This document shows, in pieces, positions 1 to 6,628 of a DNA stretch of 21,007 nucleotides; position 1 is the first letter of the stretch, and the number at the start of each line of letters is the position of its first letter. The translations under genes were made by a program, and so were the position numbers. The stretch is from Pseudomonadota bacterium (lineage in GTDB: Bacteria; Pseudomonadota; Gammaproteobacteria; Burkholderiales; Burkholderiaceae_D), in contig JAEZVM010000086.1 in NCBI GenBank assembly GCA_023420795.1, positions 1 through 21,007 of the forward strand. Direction: 5' to 3'. The notes under the pieces were generated by a model, which saw only the letters and a list, made by a program, of their open reading frames with translations, ran no database searches and was not told the DNA's origin.

Positions 1-202
1 CCGCGATCTCGCGCATCTTTTCCTCATAGACCGAGCGTTCGTCGGTAAAAGCGGTTTCGGCCAGCGCCGAATACGGATACGGCTCGGCGACCGAAATCAC
101 GACGACTTTGCAGCCGTACTGCTGCGCAAACTGGATCGCTGCATTCACTGCCTTTTCTGAAACAGGCGAACCGTCGTGAGGCGCAAGTATCGTCCTGAAC
201 AT
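1..202 (-). CDS. Universal stress protein UspA family, 3' part missing
   Basis: The reverse strand reads an open frame of 67 codons that runs off the left edge. It begins MFRTILAPHDGSPVSEKA and continues through KVVVISVAEPYPYS, the N-terminal beta-strand and nucleotide-loop region of the UspA fold. The conserved Asp before Gly-Ser is present; the Gly-rich ATP-binding loop lies outside the window. The ATG at 200-202 is preceded by an AGGAAAG-type ribosome site. The gene is divergent from the usp gene at 489, and the two proteins align without gaps over this stretch (both have VISVAEPYP), so they are paralogues. A possible promoter on this strand is TTGAAC (309-314), 16 nt, TAAAAT (287-292). 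UspA proteins are small cytoplasmic ATP- or AMP-binding proteins that aid survival in growth arrest or low oxygen; the specific role here is unknown. Confidence 0.9.
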   Translation of the reverse strand, partial: MFRTILAPHDGSPVSEKAVNAAIQFAQQYGCKVVVISVAEPYPYSALAETAFTDERSVYEEKMREIA

Positions 203-355
203 CCTTACTTTCCTTTCAGCGAGCCAAACCAATCCCCGGCCCGCATTGAACAGGCCGCGCGCGATAACCTTATTTCCTGCAAGGTCATTTTAGATAATTT
301 ATTTCCGGGTTCAAGGCCGGCGCGGCCGCCAGCGCTCTCTTCCTGGCCGGGCCGC

Positions 356-369
356 TTGATCTGTCTCAA
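356..369. promoter_or_regulatory. FNR/Anr-like box between divergent usp genes
   Basis: TTGATctgtCTCAA matches the FNR/Anr consensus TTGAT-N4-ATCAA at 9 of 10 fixed positions. Its centre (about 362.5) is about 82 nt from the start site predicted for the leftward usp promoter. It is about 84 nt from the one predicted for the rightward gene, which has TATACT at 435-440. Both distances suit class I FNR activation. The element continues as ATCAAAT, as does the box at 9413-9426. Binding is inferred from sequence only. Confidence 0.55.
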
Positions 370-488
370 TCAAATCCACATTGCCTGCCTATCGGCCGAT
401 CCGGCGCCTGGCCGCGCTCGCTTGTCGCTTTCGCTATACTTCGATCCGGACATGTTTGCGGATGCCTCCGCGTCACTGAAAGAACAAG

Positions 489-926
489 ATGATGAAGAAA
501 ATCCTCGTAGCGACCGACGGTTCGGCCCACTCCGACAAAGCGCTCAATGGCGCCCTCGAATTCGCCCGGCAGACCGGCGGACGGCTCGTTGTGATCTCCG
601 TCGCCGAGCCTTATCCGTTCCCGCCGATATCGGAAAGCCCCTACGCCGGCGGTTCCGCCGCCTATGAACAGCGGGCGCTCGAACTCGCGCAGGAACATGT
701 GGATAAGGCAGCGGCTGCAGCTTCTGCCGCGCAGGTGCCCTGCGAGACGGTTGTCGTCCACGGCCTGAACCCGCATGATGAAATCGTCGCCGCAGCGCAG
801 AAGCTGGATTGCGATGCGATCTTCATGGCGACCCATGGCCGCAAGGGGCTGAACAAGCTGTTTGCGGGCAGCGAAACGCAGAAGGTGATTGCCCATTCGC
901 CCGTGCCGGTGATGGTGTTCCGGTAA
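489..926 (+). CDS. Universal stress protein UspA family
   Basis: This single-domain UspA protein of 145 residues has the usual family length. It begins MMKKILVATDGSAHSDKAL, with the Asp of the nucleotide pocket. Near the C-terminus is ATHG, nine residues, then GS, the ATP-binding signature G-2x-G-9x-G(S/T) with Ala for the first Gly, which is common. The C-terminal strand SPVPVMVFR is complete. The start may be either of two adjacent ATG codons (489 or 492). The gene is divergent from the truncated usp at the left edge, shares the FNR-like box at 356-369, and has a TATACT -10 candidate at 435-440. It ends just before the hairpin at 941-964. Regulation by oxygen is inferred; the UspA assignment is firm. 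Confidence 0.93.
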   Translation: MMKKILVATDGSAHSDKALNGALEFARQTGGRLVVISVAEPYPFPPISESPYAGGSAAYEQRALELAQEHVDKAAAAASAAQVPCETVVVHGLNPHDEIVAAAQKLDCDAIFMATHGRKGLNKLFAGSETQKVIAHSPVPVMVFR

Positions 927-940
927 GGCGCCTCACCAAT

Positions 941-964
941 ACAGGGAGGCATCCGCCTCCCTGT
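941..964. terminator. Bidirectional hairpin terminator
   Basis: A perfect 10-bp stem ACAGGGAGGC / GCCTCCCTGT with a four-base loop ATCC lies between the convergent stops of the usp gene (926) and the kinase gene (980). There is only a short T-run (GTTT) after it on the plus strand, so it may be a moderate rho-independent terminator or an RNA-protecting hairpin. Confidence 0.75.
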
Positions 965-979
965 GCCGATGTTTCCGGC

Positions 980-2551
980 TTACCAGCACGACATCGCTTC
1001 CAGCCGGCTCCTCACCTCCACCGCCGCATCCTCGTACCGTCCAGCCTCCGCATCGACAGCAAGCACTTCCGGCATCTCCTGTTCCGACAGCGGATCGTGG
1101 CTTGCCAGCTGAAGCGCCAGCACCTCCAGCCCCGCATCCGAAGCATCGTGTTCCGTTCGTTCACGCTGCATGATGCGCGCCTTCAGCGTCGCTTCGCCTG
1201 CCCGCATGTCGAGAATAAGGAAAGGCACCCCCAGTTCCCGCGCCAGTTGCCGGAACTGCGCGCGCGGCTCTGCCTTCAGGAAGGTCGCATCAATGATCGC
1301 CGGCCAGCCCGCCCGGACTACCGTTTCGGCCAGCGTGCGCAGGCGCAGGTAGGTATCCTGCGTAGCCGATGACGCATACAGCCCGCTCTCTCGCGATGCG
1401 CGCTCGGTTGCCGGAATGCCGTGCATCCGCTTGCGTTCCACGTCCGAGCGCAGCTGCACCGCATCGAGTGTCTCCACCAGCTTGCGCGCCAGCGTGGATT
1501 TGCCGCAGCCTGAAAAACCATGCGTGATCAGGATCGCCGGTTTCCTGCGGCGGATGCGCTGCTGCGCGAATGCGAGATAGGCCAGCCCCTGCCGCCGGAT
1601 CGATGCCGCCTCTGCACCATTCGCCTGCACGGCCCGCAGCAATGTGACCTTGCAGCGTATCAGAGCCCGATGCACTTCGTAGTAATGCAGGACGGCCAGC
1701 CCGGCATAATCCCCGGTCGATTCCAAGTAACGGTTCAGGAAGCGGGCCGCAAGATCGGGGCGCTGCGCGAAACGCAGATCCATGCAGACGAACGCGATGT
1801 CGTTCATCACATCGATCCAGCGCAGGCTGTCGTTGAATTCGATGCAGTCGAATGCCTCCACGGTCTCGCCGATGGTGAGGATATTGCCGCCGTGGAGATC
1901 GCCGTGGCATTCCCGGATCGATCCCGTCGCCTTGCGAACAAGGAACCGCTCTGCAAGGCGCGCACGCTGTTCGCGTTCCCATGCATCCAGCACGGCGATG
2001 CGTTCACGGTCTGCTTCTTCATCGACCAGCAAGGTGATCTGTCCGATCGTCTCGTCGGCAATGGCATGCAGTGCGGCCGGTATGCACCACGGCGCATCTG
2101 CGGAGGCAACGGCTGCACCGTCATGGAAGCGCGCGATGCGCTCGGCCAGCCGGTCTGCCTCTTCCGGCGTCAGCAGCCGGCGTTGCAGGCGATGGCTCCA
2201 CAGCGCGGACTGCTCAAATGCCCGCATCCTCACGGCATATTCCAACACCGGGCCGGCGCCGCCAATGGCCGGCCGATCCGGCGCCCCTGTCAGCGCGACG
2301 ACATCTAGGTAAATGTCCGGCGCAAGCCGCACATTCAGTCGCAGTTCTTCGTCACAGTAGAAGCGGCGCACGTCGAGCGTCGAGAAATCGACGAAATCGA
2401 ATTGCACCGGCTTCTTGAACTTGTAGGCGTAGCCACCGGCCACCACCACGAGCGATATGTGCGTCTCGAAGAACTGTGCCGGTTGCCCCGGCAAAGTCGT
2501 GGCAAAAGCCTTTACCAGCATTTTCTGGTCCGCCACAGCCTGATCCATCAT
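980..2551 (-). CDS. Fused APH-like phosphotransferase / P-loop kinase
   Basis: About 523 residues with two domains. The N-terminal part resembles the aminoglycoside phosphotransferase/choline kinase fold: ETHISLVVVAGGYAYKFKKPV carries the ATP-anchoring Lys region, and CHGDLHGGNIL (about residues 215-225) is the HxDxxxxN catalytic loop, followed by FDCIEFND. The C-terminal part has a Walker A loop GFSGCGKST (about 345-353) and a nucleotide-kinase-like layout. Bacterial proteins with this fusion are widespread but their substrate is not established. I chose the ATG at 2551 because GGGAAGATTGGA precedes it; the frame stays open to an ATG at 2599 (539 residues) that has no obvious ribosome site. 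The gene is convergent with the usp gene at 489 and divergent from the sigma-54 activator gene. It is not a proven antibiotic-resistance gene. Confidence 0.88.
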   Translation of the reverse strand: MMDQAVADQKMLVKAFATTLPGQPAQFFETHISLVVVAGGYAYKFKKPVQFDFVDFSTLDVRRFYCDEELRLNVRLAPDIYLDVVALTGAPDRPAIGGAGPVLEYAVRMRAFEQSALWSHRLQRRLLTPEEADRLAERIARFHDGAAVASADAPWCIPAALHAIADETIGQITLLVDEEADRERIAVLDAWEREQRARLAERFLVRKATGSIRECHGDLHGGNILTIGETVEAFDCIEFNDSLRWIDVMNDIAFVCMDLRFAQRPDLAARFLNRYLESTGDYAGLAVLHYYEVHRALIRCKVTLLRAVQANGAEAASIRRQGLAYLAFAQQRIRRRKPAILITHGFSGCGKSTLARKLVETLDAVQLRSDVERKRMHGIPATERASRESGLYASSATQDTYLRLRTLAETVVRAGWPAIIDATFLKAEPRAQFRQLARELGVPFLILDMRAGEATLKARIMQRERTEHDASDAGLEVLALQLASHDPLSEQEMPEVLAVDAEAGRYEDAAVEVRSRLEAMSCW

Positions 2552-2823
2552 TCCAATCTTCCCGGTCATTAATCTGAAGGCATCAAGAGGGTAACGCATA
2601 AAACCGCGAGAATCAGCGGGTCACGAAATCTGAGTGAATATGCCCGCCAGCAAATGTCTTGCAGCTTGCTTTGACCGCCAACAAATGAGGCAACGTTTCC
2701 ACCCTGCGCCGAGACAGGCAACTGTGTCAAATTGGGACACATCGCGTTCGAAGCGCAGTGATACACTGCCTCGAAACACTCACAAGAAGCCACTTCGCGT
2801 GGCGCACCGGCGGCGGAGACGAC
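2552..2823. other. Divergent intergenic region, kinase / sigma-54 activator
   Basis: These 272 nt hold the upstream regions of two divergent genes. The one clear element is the palindrome at 2723-2741. I saw no convincing -24/-12 promoter on either strand and no strong -35/-10 pair, so transcription starts cannot be placed. If the kinase starts at 2599 its first codons also fall here. Confidence 0.5.
2723..2741. promoter_or_regulatory. Palindromic activator site before AcoR-type gene
   Basis: TGTGTCAAATTGGGACACA is a perfect 6-7-6 inverted repeat (TGTGTC / GACACA) 82 nt before the activator's start codon. A near copy, core CAAATTGrGACA, is upstream of the aldehyde dehydrogenase gene at 9375-9391. 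Palindromes of TGTC-N-GACA type are used by sigma-54 activators of the AcoR group. Position and match suggest binding by the adjacent gene product and autoregulation. Confidence 0.6.
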
Positions 2824-4779
2824 ATGAACCGGTTCACAGGATCTCAGCAAGGAGAGCAGCGCCCGGCGCAACGAACCTCCGTGTTCGCGGCTTCCGGCGC
2901 ATCGCCCATGATAGAAAGCGCGCACCAGCGCTCGGCCGCGTATGGGCTCTCCGAAAACTTCGAGCCCGACTTCAGCCGCATCGGCCGCGCCGACCTCGCG
3001 CAGCTCGTCGAGCAGAACCGCACGCTCTACACCCATGCGCTACCGGTCATGGAAACGCTGTACGAGCAGATCGTCAACACCCACAACATGGTGGTCCTGA
3101 CCGATGCCGCCGGCCTGATCGTGCACTCGATCGGCGATGCGGATTTCCTCGAAAAAGCCGACCGCGTCGCGCTGCAGCCTGGCGCAGCATGGTCCGAGCA
3201 GAGCAAGGGCACCAATGCGATCGGCACCGCGATCGCCGAGCGCACACCGGCCTTGGTGCATGCCGACCAGCACTTCCTGACGGCGAACCATTTCCTCACC
3301 TGCTCCGCCGCGCCCATTTTCGACCATCAGGGCAAGGTGATCGGCGTGCTGGACGTCAGCGGCGACCGCCACAGCTTCCACAAGCACACGATGGCGCTGG
3401 TGCGCATGTCGGCACAGATGATCGAGAATCAGCTTTTTTCGGCCGCGTTCCAGGACGCGATCACGCTACATTTCCACAGCCGGCCGGAATTCATCGGCAC
3501 GCTGATGGAAGGCATCGCCTCGTTCTCGCCCGGCGGGCGCTTCCTGTCGGCCAACCGCAGCGGCCTGTTCCAGCTCGGCGTGCCGCTCGCGGCATTGAAG
3601 GCGCACAGTTTCAGTTCGCTGTTCGGCCTGCCGGTATCGGCGCTGTTCGACCATTACCGCACCGCTGCACCGGGCCTGCTGAATCTGTGCCTGCCCAGCG
3701 GCGTGCGCGTACAGGCGCGTGCCGAACTGCGGCTGTCGAACAGTGTTTTCCAGCATGCGCCGCAAGACGCCCCCGGAGAGCGCCAGCCGTTTACCCGGCG
3801 CATCTCCGACCTTCCGCAGCCACGCCGCCTGTCCAGCCTGCGCTATCTGGACACTGGCGACCCGCAGGTCGCCGCCGTGATCGGCAAGGTCGGCAAGGTG
3901 CTTGGGCGCGACATCCCGATCCTGATCACAGGCGAGACCGGCACCGGAAAGGAACTGCTTGCGCAGGCGATCCACAATGATTCACCGCGTGCCGCAGCGC
4001 CCTTCGTTGCAGTCAACTGCGCATCCATTCCGGAGACCTTGATCGAATCGGAACTGTTCGGCTACGAGGACGGCGCGTTCACCGGCGCGCGCCGCAAAGG
4101 AGCAATCGGCAAGATCCTGCAGGCCAACGGCGGCACTTTATTTCTCGACGAAATCGGCGACATGCCCCTGAGCCTGCAAGCACGGCTGTTGCGCGTGCTG
4201 CAGGAACGCACGGTCACGCCGCTGGGCAGCGCGAAATCGATTCCGGTCAACATCGCGCTCGTCTGCGCGACCAATCGCAACCTGCGCGAACTGATCGCCA
4301 GCGGCGCGTTCCGCGAAGACCTGTATTACCGGATCAACGGGCTGGTGGTAAAGCTGCCGCCATTGCGCGAGCGCACCGATCTTGAGGCTGTGGTCAGGAA
4401 ACTGCTGATGGTGGAATCCAACGGCGGCCATTACAGCATCGCGCCCGATGTGATGGCGCTATTCGTGCGGCATGGATGGCCGGGAAACGTTCGGCAGTTG
4501 AGCAACCTGCTGCGTACCGCCATCGTCATGGCGGGCGAAGACAGAGAAATCCGCCGCGAGCATCTGCCGGAGGATTTTCTCGAGGATGCGGCCGATATGT
4601 CTCCCACCGAATCCGCAGCCAGAACACCGCGCGGCGCGGCGGAACGCAGTCGGCTGGCGGACATGGAAATTTCGGCGATCCGCGAAGCGCTGGCACGGCA
4701 CGGCGGCAATGTCTCGGCCGCAGCGCGAGCGCTCGGCGTGTCGCGCAATACGATATACAGAAAGCTCGGTTCCCCTTGA
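2824..4779 (+). CDS. AcoR-type sigma-54-dependent Fis family activator
   Basis: A 651-residue enhancer-binding protein of standard order. The N-terminal part has a GAF-like sensor (about residues 60-230, with EQSKGTNAIGTAIAE and FLTCSAAPIFDHQGKVIGVLD). The central AAA+ domain has Walker A GETGTGKE (370-377), the sigma-54 contact loop GAFTGA (417-422) intact, Walker B TLFLDEIGD, and a FYFRING-like REDLYYRING. The C-terminal Fis helix-turn-helix contains NVSAAARALGVSRNTIYRKL. The start at 2824 is preceded by GGAG at good spacing; the frame is open from 2758. The AcoR group responds to acetoin, alcohols or aldehydes and activates dehydrogenase genes. Its palindrome recurs before the sigma-54-type promoter of the aldehyde dehydrogenase 4.4 kb away, the likely target. 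The effector is not known. Confidence 0.93.
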   Translation: MNRFTGSQQGEQRPAQRTSVFAASGASPMIESAHQRSAAYGLSENFEPDFSRIGRADLAQLVEQNRTLYTHALPVMETLYEQIVNTHNMVVLTDAAGLIVHSIGDADFLEKADRVALQPGAAWSEQSKGTNAIGTAIAERTPALVHADQHFLTANHFLTCSAAPIFDHQGKVIGVLDVSGDRHSFHKHTMALVRMSAQMIENQLFSAAFQDAITLHFHSRPEFIGTLMEGIASFSPGGRFLSANRSGLFQLGVPLAALKAHSFSSLFGLPVSALFDHYRTAAPGLLNLCLPSGVRVQARAELRLSNSVFQHAPQDAPGERQPFTRRISDLPQPRRLSSLRYLDTGDPQVAAVIGKVGKVLGRDIPILITGETGTGKELLAQAIHNDSPRAAAPFVAVNCASIPETLIESELFGYEDGAFTGARRKGAIGKILQANGGTLFLDEIGDMPLSLQARLLRVLQERTVTPLGSAKSIPVNIALVCATNRNLRELIASGAFREDLYYRINGLVVKLPPLRERTDLEAVVRKLLMVESNGGHYSIAPDVMALFVRHGWPGNVRQLSNLLRTAIVMAGEDREIRREHLPEDFLEDAADMSPTESAARTPRGAAERSRLADMEISAIREALARHGGNVSAAARALGVSRNTIYRKLGSP

Positions 4780-4798
4780 CCCCGACAGGAGAACACTC

Positions 4799-5296
4799 AT
4801 GCAAACCGTTCAAAGAATCAGCCCATGCTTATGGTTCGACAACCAGGCCGAACAGGCTGCGGCGTTTTACACCGGCATTTTCAGAAACTCCCGCATCGTG
4901 ATGGTCACGCGCTACGGAGAAGCCGGACATGAAATTCACCGAATGCCCGCCGGAACAGTGATGACCGTGGCATTCGAACTCGATGGTCAGGCGTTCACCG
5001 CGCTCAACGGCGGGCCGGTATTCAAGTTCAACGAAGCCGTCTCGTTCCAGGTCAATTGTGATACGCAAGAAGAAGTCGATTACTACTGGCAGAAACTGTC
5101 GGAAGACGGTGACGAGAACGCGCAGCAATGCGGCTGGCTGAAGGACAGGTTCGGCGTTTCATGGCAGGTCGTTCCGCGGATATTGACTCGGATGCTGGCC
5201 GATCCGGATTCCGGAAAATCGGAGAAGGTCATGCAGGCAGTGCTTCAGATGAGAAAGCTTGAAATCGCGGAGCTGGAACGGGCGTATGCCGGGTAA
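4799..5296 (+). CDS. PhnB-like VOC family protein
   Basis: A 165-residue protein of the PhnB / '3-demethylubiquinone methyltransferase-like' branch of the vicinal oxygen chelate (VOC) fold. It opens with QRISPCLWFDNQAEQAAAFY. Other typical blocks are FTALNGGPVFKFNEAVSF, then TQEEVDYYWQKLSEDG and WLKDRFGVSWQVVP. The family's activity is generally uncharacterised despite the name. The ATG at 4799 has AGGAGA in front and lies 19 nt after the activator's stop, so the two genes are probably co-transcribed. It has no integron core site in front of it, unlike the three genes that follow, so I count it as part of the resident locus. A role with the regulator is possible but unproved. Confidence 0.85.
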   Translation: MQTVQRISPCLWFDNQAEQAAAFYTGIFRNSRIVMVTRYGEAGHEIHRMPAGTVMTVAFELDGQAFTALNGGPVFKFNEAVSFQVNCDTQEEVDYYWQKLSEDGDENAQQCGWLKDRFGVSWQVVPRILTRMLADPDSGKSEKVMQAVLQMRKLEIAELERAYAG

Positions 5297-5310
5297 TGTT
5301 TTTGGCGAGC

Positions 5311-5317
5311 GTTGGAC
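5311..5317 (+). other. Integron-type core site GTTGGAC, left edge of cassettes
   Basis: GTTGGAC fits the cassette recombination core GTTRRRY. It is 15 nt after the PhnB-like stop and 18 nt before the start of the VOC gene, the same spacing as the cores at 5985 and 6600 before their genes. Crossover in this system is between G and TT, which would put the first cassette boundary at 5311/5312. No matching RYYYAAC arm is seen on the left, so this may be a secondary insertion site. Confidence 0.45.
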
Positions 5318-5334
5318 ATCAAAAAGGAGCGCCG

Positions 5335-5712
5335 ATGCACAAGAGCAGACTCGGGAATATCGTCATCGACTGTCAGACAAATGATCTGCTGTCAGAGGCG
5401 CAATTCTGGAGTTCCGTACTGGGCTATCCGCTGCCCGAAGATCTGGACACATCAAGCAATTTCGTTCAGCTTGCGACACCGTCTGGCGAGGTGCAGGTCA
5501 TTATCCAGCGGGTTCAGCATGAGCCGCGAGCGCATCTCGACATTGAAACGGATTCAATAGAGCCTGAGGTGGCGCGCCTGGAGAATCTGGGTGCGACAGT
5601 CGTATCTCGCAAAGAAAAGTGGGTTGTAATGCAGGCGCCGAGCGGGCACCGGTTCTGTGTCGGCAGCCCGTATCGTGGAGGCTTCGAGCGTGGAGCCAAC
5701 ACATGGCAATGA
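5335..5712 (+). CDS. Glyoxalase/bleomycin-resistance-like VOC protein
   Basis: A 125-residue VOC-fold protein: LGNIVIDCQTNDLLSEAQFWSSVLGY opens the first beta-alpha-beta unit. EPRAHLDIETDSIEPEVARLENLGATVV and MQAPSGHRFCVGSPY form the second, as in the glyoxalase-like domain of small dioxygenase/bleomycin-resistance relatives. The metal-ligand pattern is not obvious, so catalytic activity is uncertain. The ATG at 5335 follows AAAAAGGAG; the frame is open from 5296 but with no ribosome site there. It starts 18 nt after the GTTGGAC core and I take it as the gene of the first cassette. Its stop lies in a small hairpin (5709-5731). The substrate cannot be inferred. Confidence 0.8.
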   Translation: MHKSRLGNIVIDCQTNDLLSEAQFWSSVLGYPLPEDLDTSSNFVQLATPSGEVQVIIQRVQHEPRAHLDIETDSIEPEVARLENLGATVVSRKEKWVVMQAPSGHRFCVGSPYRGGFERGANTWQ

Positions 5713-5731
5713 TGCCCAGTTCAAGCATCAT
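5709..5731 (+). terminator. Hairpin at end of first cassette gene
   Basis: ATGATGC / GCATCAT form a perfect 7-bp stem around a nine-base loop and overlap the stop codon of the VOC gene. There is no T-run after it, so termination is only a possibility. Confidence 0.3.
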
Positions 5732-5764
5732 GTGTAGTAAACACGCTCTGATCTGACAGTTGCC

Positions 5765-5840
5765 TGATGAGCTGCGTGTGCTTCCAGTATTCAAACTGGT
5801 CGCTGTTCATGTAGAACGGTGTACTTTCGATGTCGCCTAG
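5765..5840 (-). pseudogene. Fragment of DUF779 gene (second copy)
   Basis: These 76 nt match 7305-7380, inside the intact DUF779 gene, at 71 positions, in the same orientation and exactly 1540 nt away. On the minus strand the fragment still reads GDIESTPFYMNSDQFEYWKH, with Ser for Gly as the only residue change there. Beyond 5840 a weaker match to 7396 onward suggests further homology after a deletion of about 22 nt between two TCGCC repeats. No start or stop belongs to it and it is not expected to make a protein. Confidence 0.85.
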
Positions 5841-5937
5841 CTCCTAGCCTTATCCTATCGCTGGCTTTGTTGGTTCGCCAGATTCAGGAAGAATAAGCGG
5901 CTTAGCAGACTGTTGAAAAGCGTGGCTACTGTTCACG

Positions 5938-5991
5938 TCCTAACATTGCGGAGGATCGGGGCGCTTCCCGCCCATTACCTTAAAGTTAGAC
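5938..5991 (+). repeat. attC-like recombination site A
   Basis: The outer arms are TCCTAAC (5938-5944, one mismatch to RYYYAAC) and GTTAGAC (5985-5991, a full match to GTTRRRY), and CTAAC pairs with GTTAG. Inside, AGGAT pairs with ATTACCT leaving two extra bases, like the extrahelical bases of attC. GGGCG / CGCCC closes the tip (5959-5973). The length of 54 nt is just below that of the shortest classical sites. The next gene starts 22 nt beyond. A structure search with an attC covariance model would decide. Confidence 0.5.
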
Positions 5992-6012
5992 CTTACCTAA
6001 AGGAGTCAAACT

Positions 6013-6486
6013 ATGCGATCCACTTCTGCAGAAGTCCATGTCGACATAATGGTTCCATGCGATAAGGCTTTCAGCCATATTGTCCCCATTGATCTGGCAA
6101 ACATCTTCACTGGCTTTCGGCCTTTGCCTGCGGTCAAGGGCATGCGTGATCAAACCGGCACATGGGATGCAGCAAGTCAAAGTCGTACTGTCCCGCTCTC
6201 CGACGGTAGTTCGGCGCAAGAGGCCCTTACGGCATACCGGTTTCCTTCCCATTTTGCCTACACCGTCAAAGGTTTCGCCGGCATCCTGCGCTTCTTCGCG
6301 TCAGAAGCGCATGGCGAATGGTAGTTTGAGCAAGGCTCGGTTACTCAACCCACAACCGTTCGATGGCGCTATCAGTTCGTCAGCCGAACCCGTTGGCTGT
6401 TCCTCATTACCCAGAGGCTTTGGCGAGGCCACATGGCCAAGACTTTGCGCTTGTCAAAGGCTCAAGTCGAAGCGTGTGCGGTCTAA
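6013..6486 (+). pseudogene. SRPBCC-family gene with in-frame amber codon
   Basis: The frame from ATG 6013 (after AAAGGAG) encodes 103 residues and stops at TAG 6322-6324. It then continues in the same frame for 53 more sense codons to TAA 6484-6486. The join reads GEW-stop-FEQ where SRPBCC / polyketide-cyclase-like relatives commonly have GEWWFE. The downstream part (TVRWRYQFVSRTRW, LWRGHMAKTLRLSKAQVE) looks like the usual C-terminal strands and helix. A single TGG to TAG change therefore explains the break, and no frameshift is needed. SRPBCC proteins bind hydrophobic ligands in a helix-grip fold; the ligand here is unknown. It is the second cassette gene, and its final TAA lies within the GTCTAAC arm of attC-like site B. 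Readthrough, or a 103-residue short product, cannot be excluded. Confidence 0.8.
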
Positions 6487-6606
6487 CTGCAGGCTCAACA
6501 CGGATAAAAATGCGCCACGTTTTTACCGGCCAACCTGTGCGTGAGACCAATTGAACTCTCATACGCATCCAATCATTCATATCATGGTGTTACTTTTTTG
6601 TTAAAT
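6481..6606 (+). repeat. attC-like recombination site B
   Basis: The outer arms are GTCTAAC (6481-6487) and GTTAAAT (6600-6606), both full matches to RYYYAAC and GTTRRRY. Inside them AACAC-G-GATA pairs with TATC-ATG-GTGTT. The tip is a hairpin TGCGTGAGA / TCTCATACGCA with a two-base bulge. The span of 126 nt is within the usual attC range. The preceding gene's stop codon lies in the left arm and the next gene begins 23 nt after the right core. I regard this as the better supported of the two sites. Confidence 0.6.
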
Positions 6607-6628
6607 GCTCTCGCAAAAGGAGTACGGA

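Larger units (their letters stand above)
5713..6012. other. 300-nt non-coding stretch inside first cassette
   Basis: This gap between the VOC and SRPBCC genes holds the DUF779 gene fragment (5765-5840, possibly continuing decayed to about 5865), a small CTGGC/GCCAG inverted repeat (5861-5881) and the attC-like site at 5938-5991. The AGACTGTTGAAAAG around 5908-5921 resembles the ends of some insertion sequences, but no partner end or transposase piece was found. Confidence 0.5.

Noticed and set aside
2552..2823. Sigma-54 promoter for the activator gene or the kinase gene
   Set aside because: Several TGGC-like words occur on both strands, but none has GC at the required distance from GG.
2634..3980. 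448-codon plus-strand frame overlapping the start of the AcoR-type gene
   Set aside because: It overlaps GAF and AAA+ coding sequence in another frame and is an Arg/Pro-rich shadow without recognisable domains.
4780..4798. Extending the cassette cluster left to include the PhnB-like gene
   Set aside because: There is no GTTRRRY or RYYYAAC in the 19-nt gap before it, and the gene is closely coupled to the activator gene.
5890..5935. Possible insertion-sequence end (AGACTGTTGAAAAG)
   Set aside because: No matching inverted end, target duplication or transposase remnant was found nearby; the resemblance is too short.
6487..6600. TAAAAA/TTTTTA local hairpin as a transcription terminator
   Set aside because: The pairing is weak and A/T only, without a G+C stem. 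The attC-like fold explains this stretch better.
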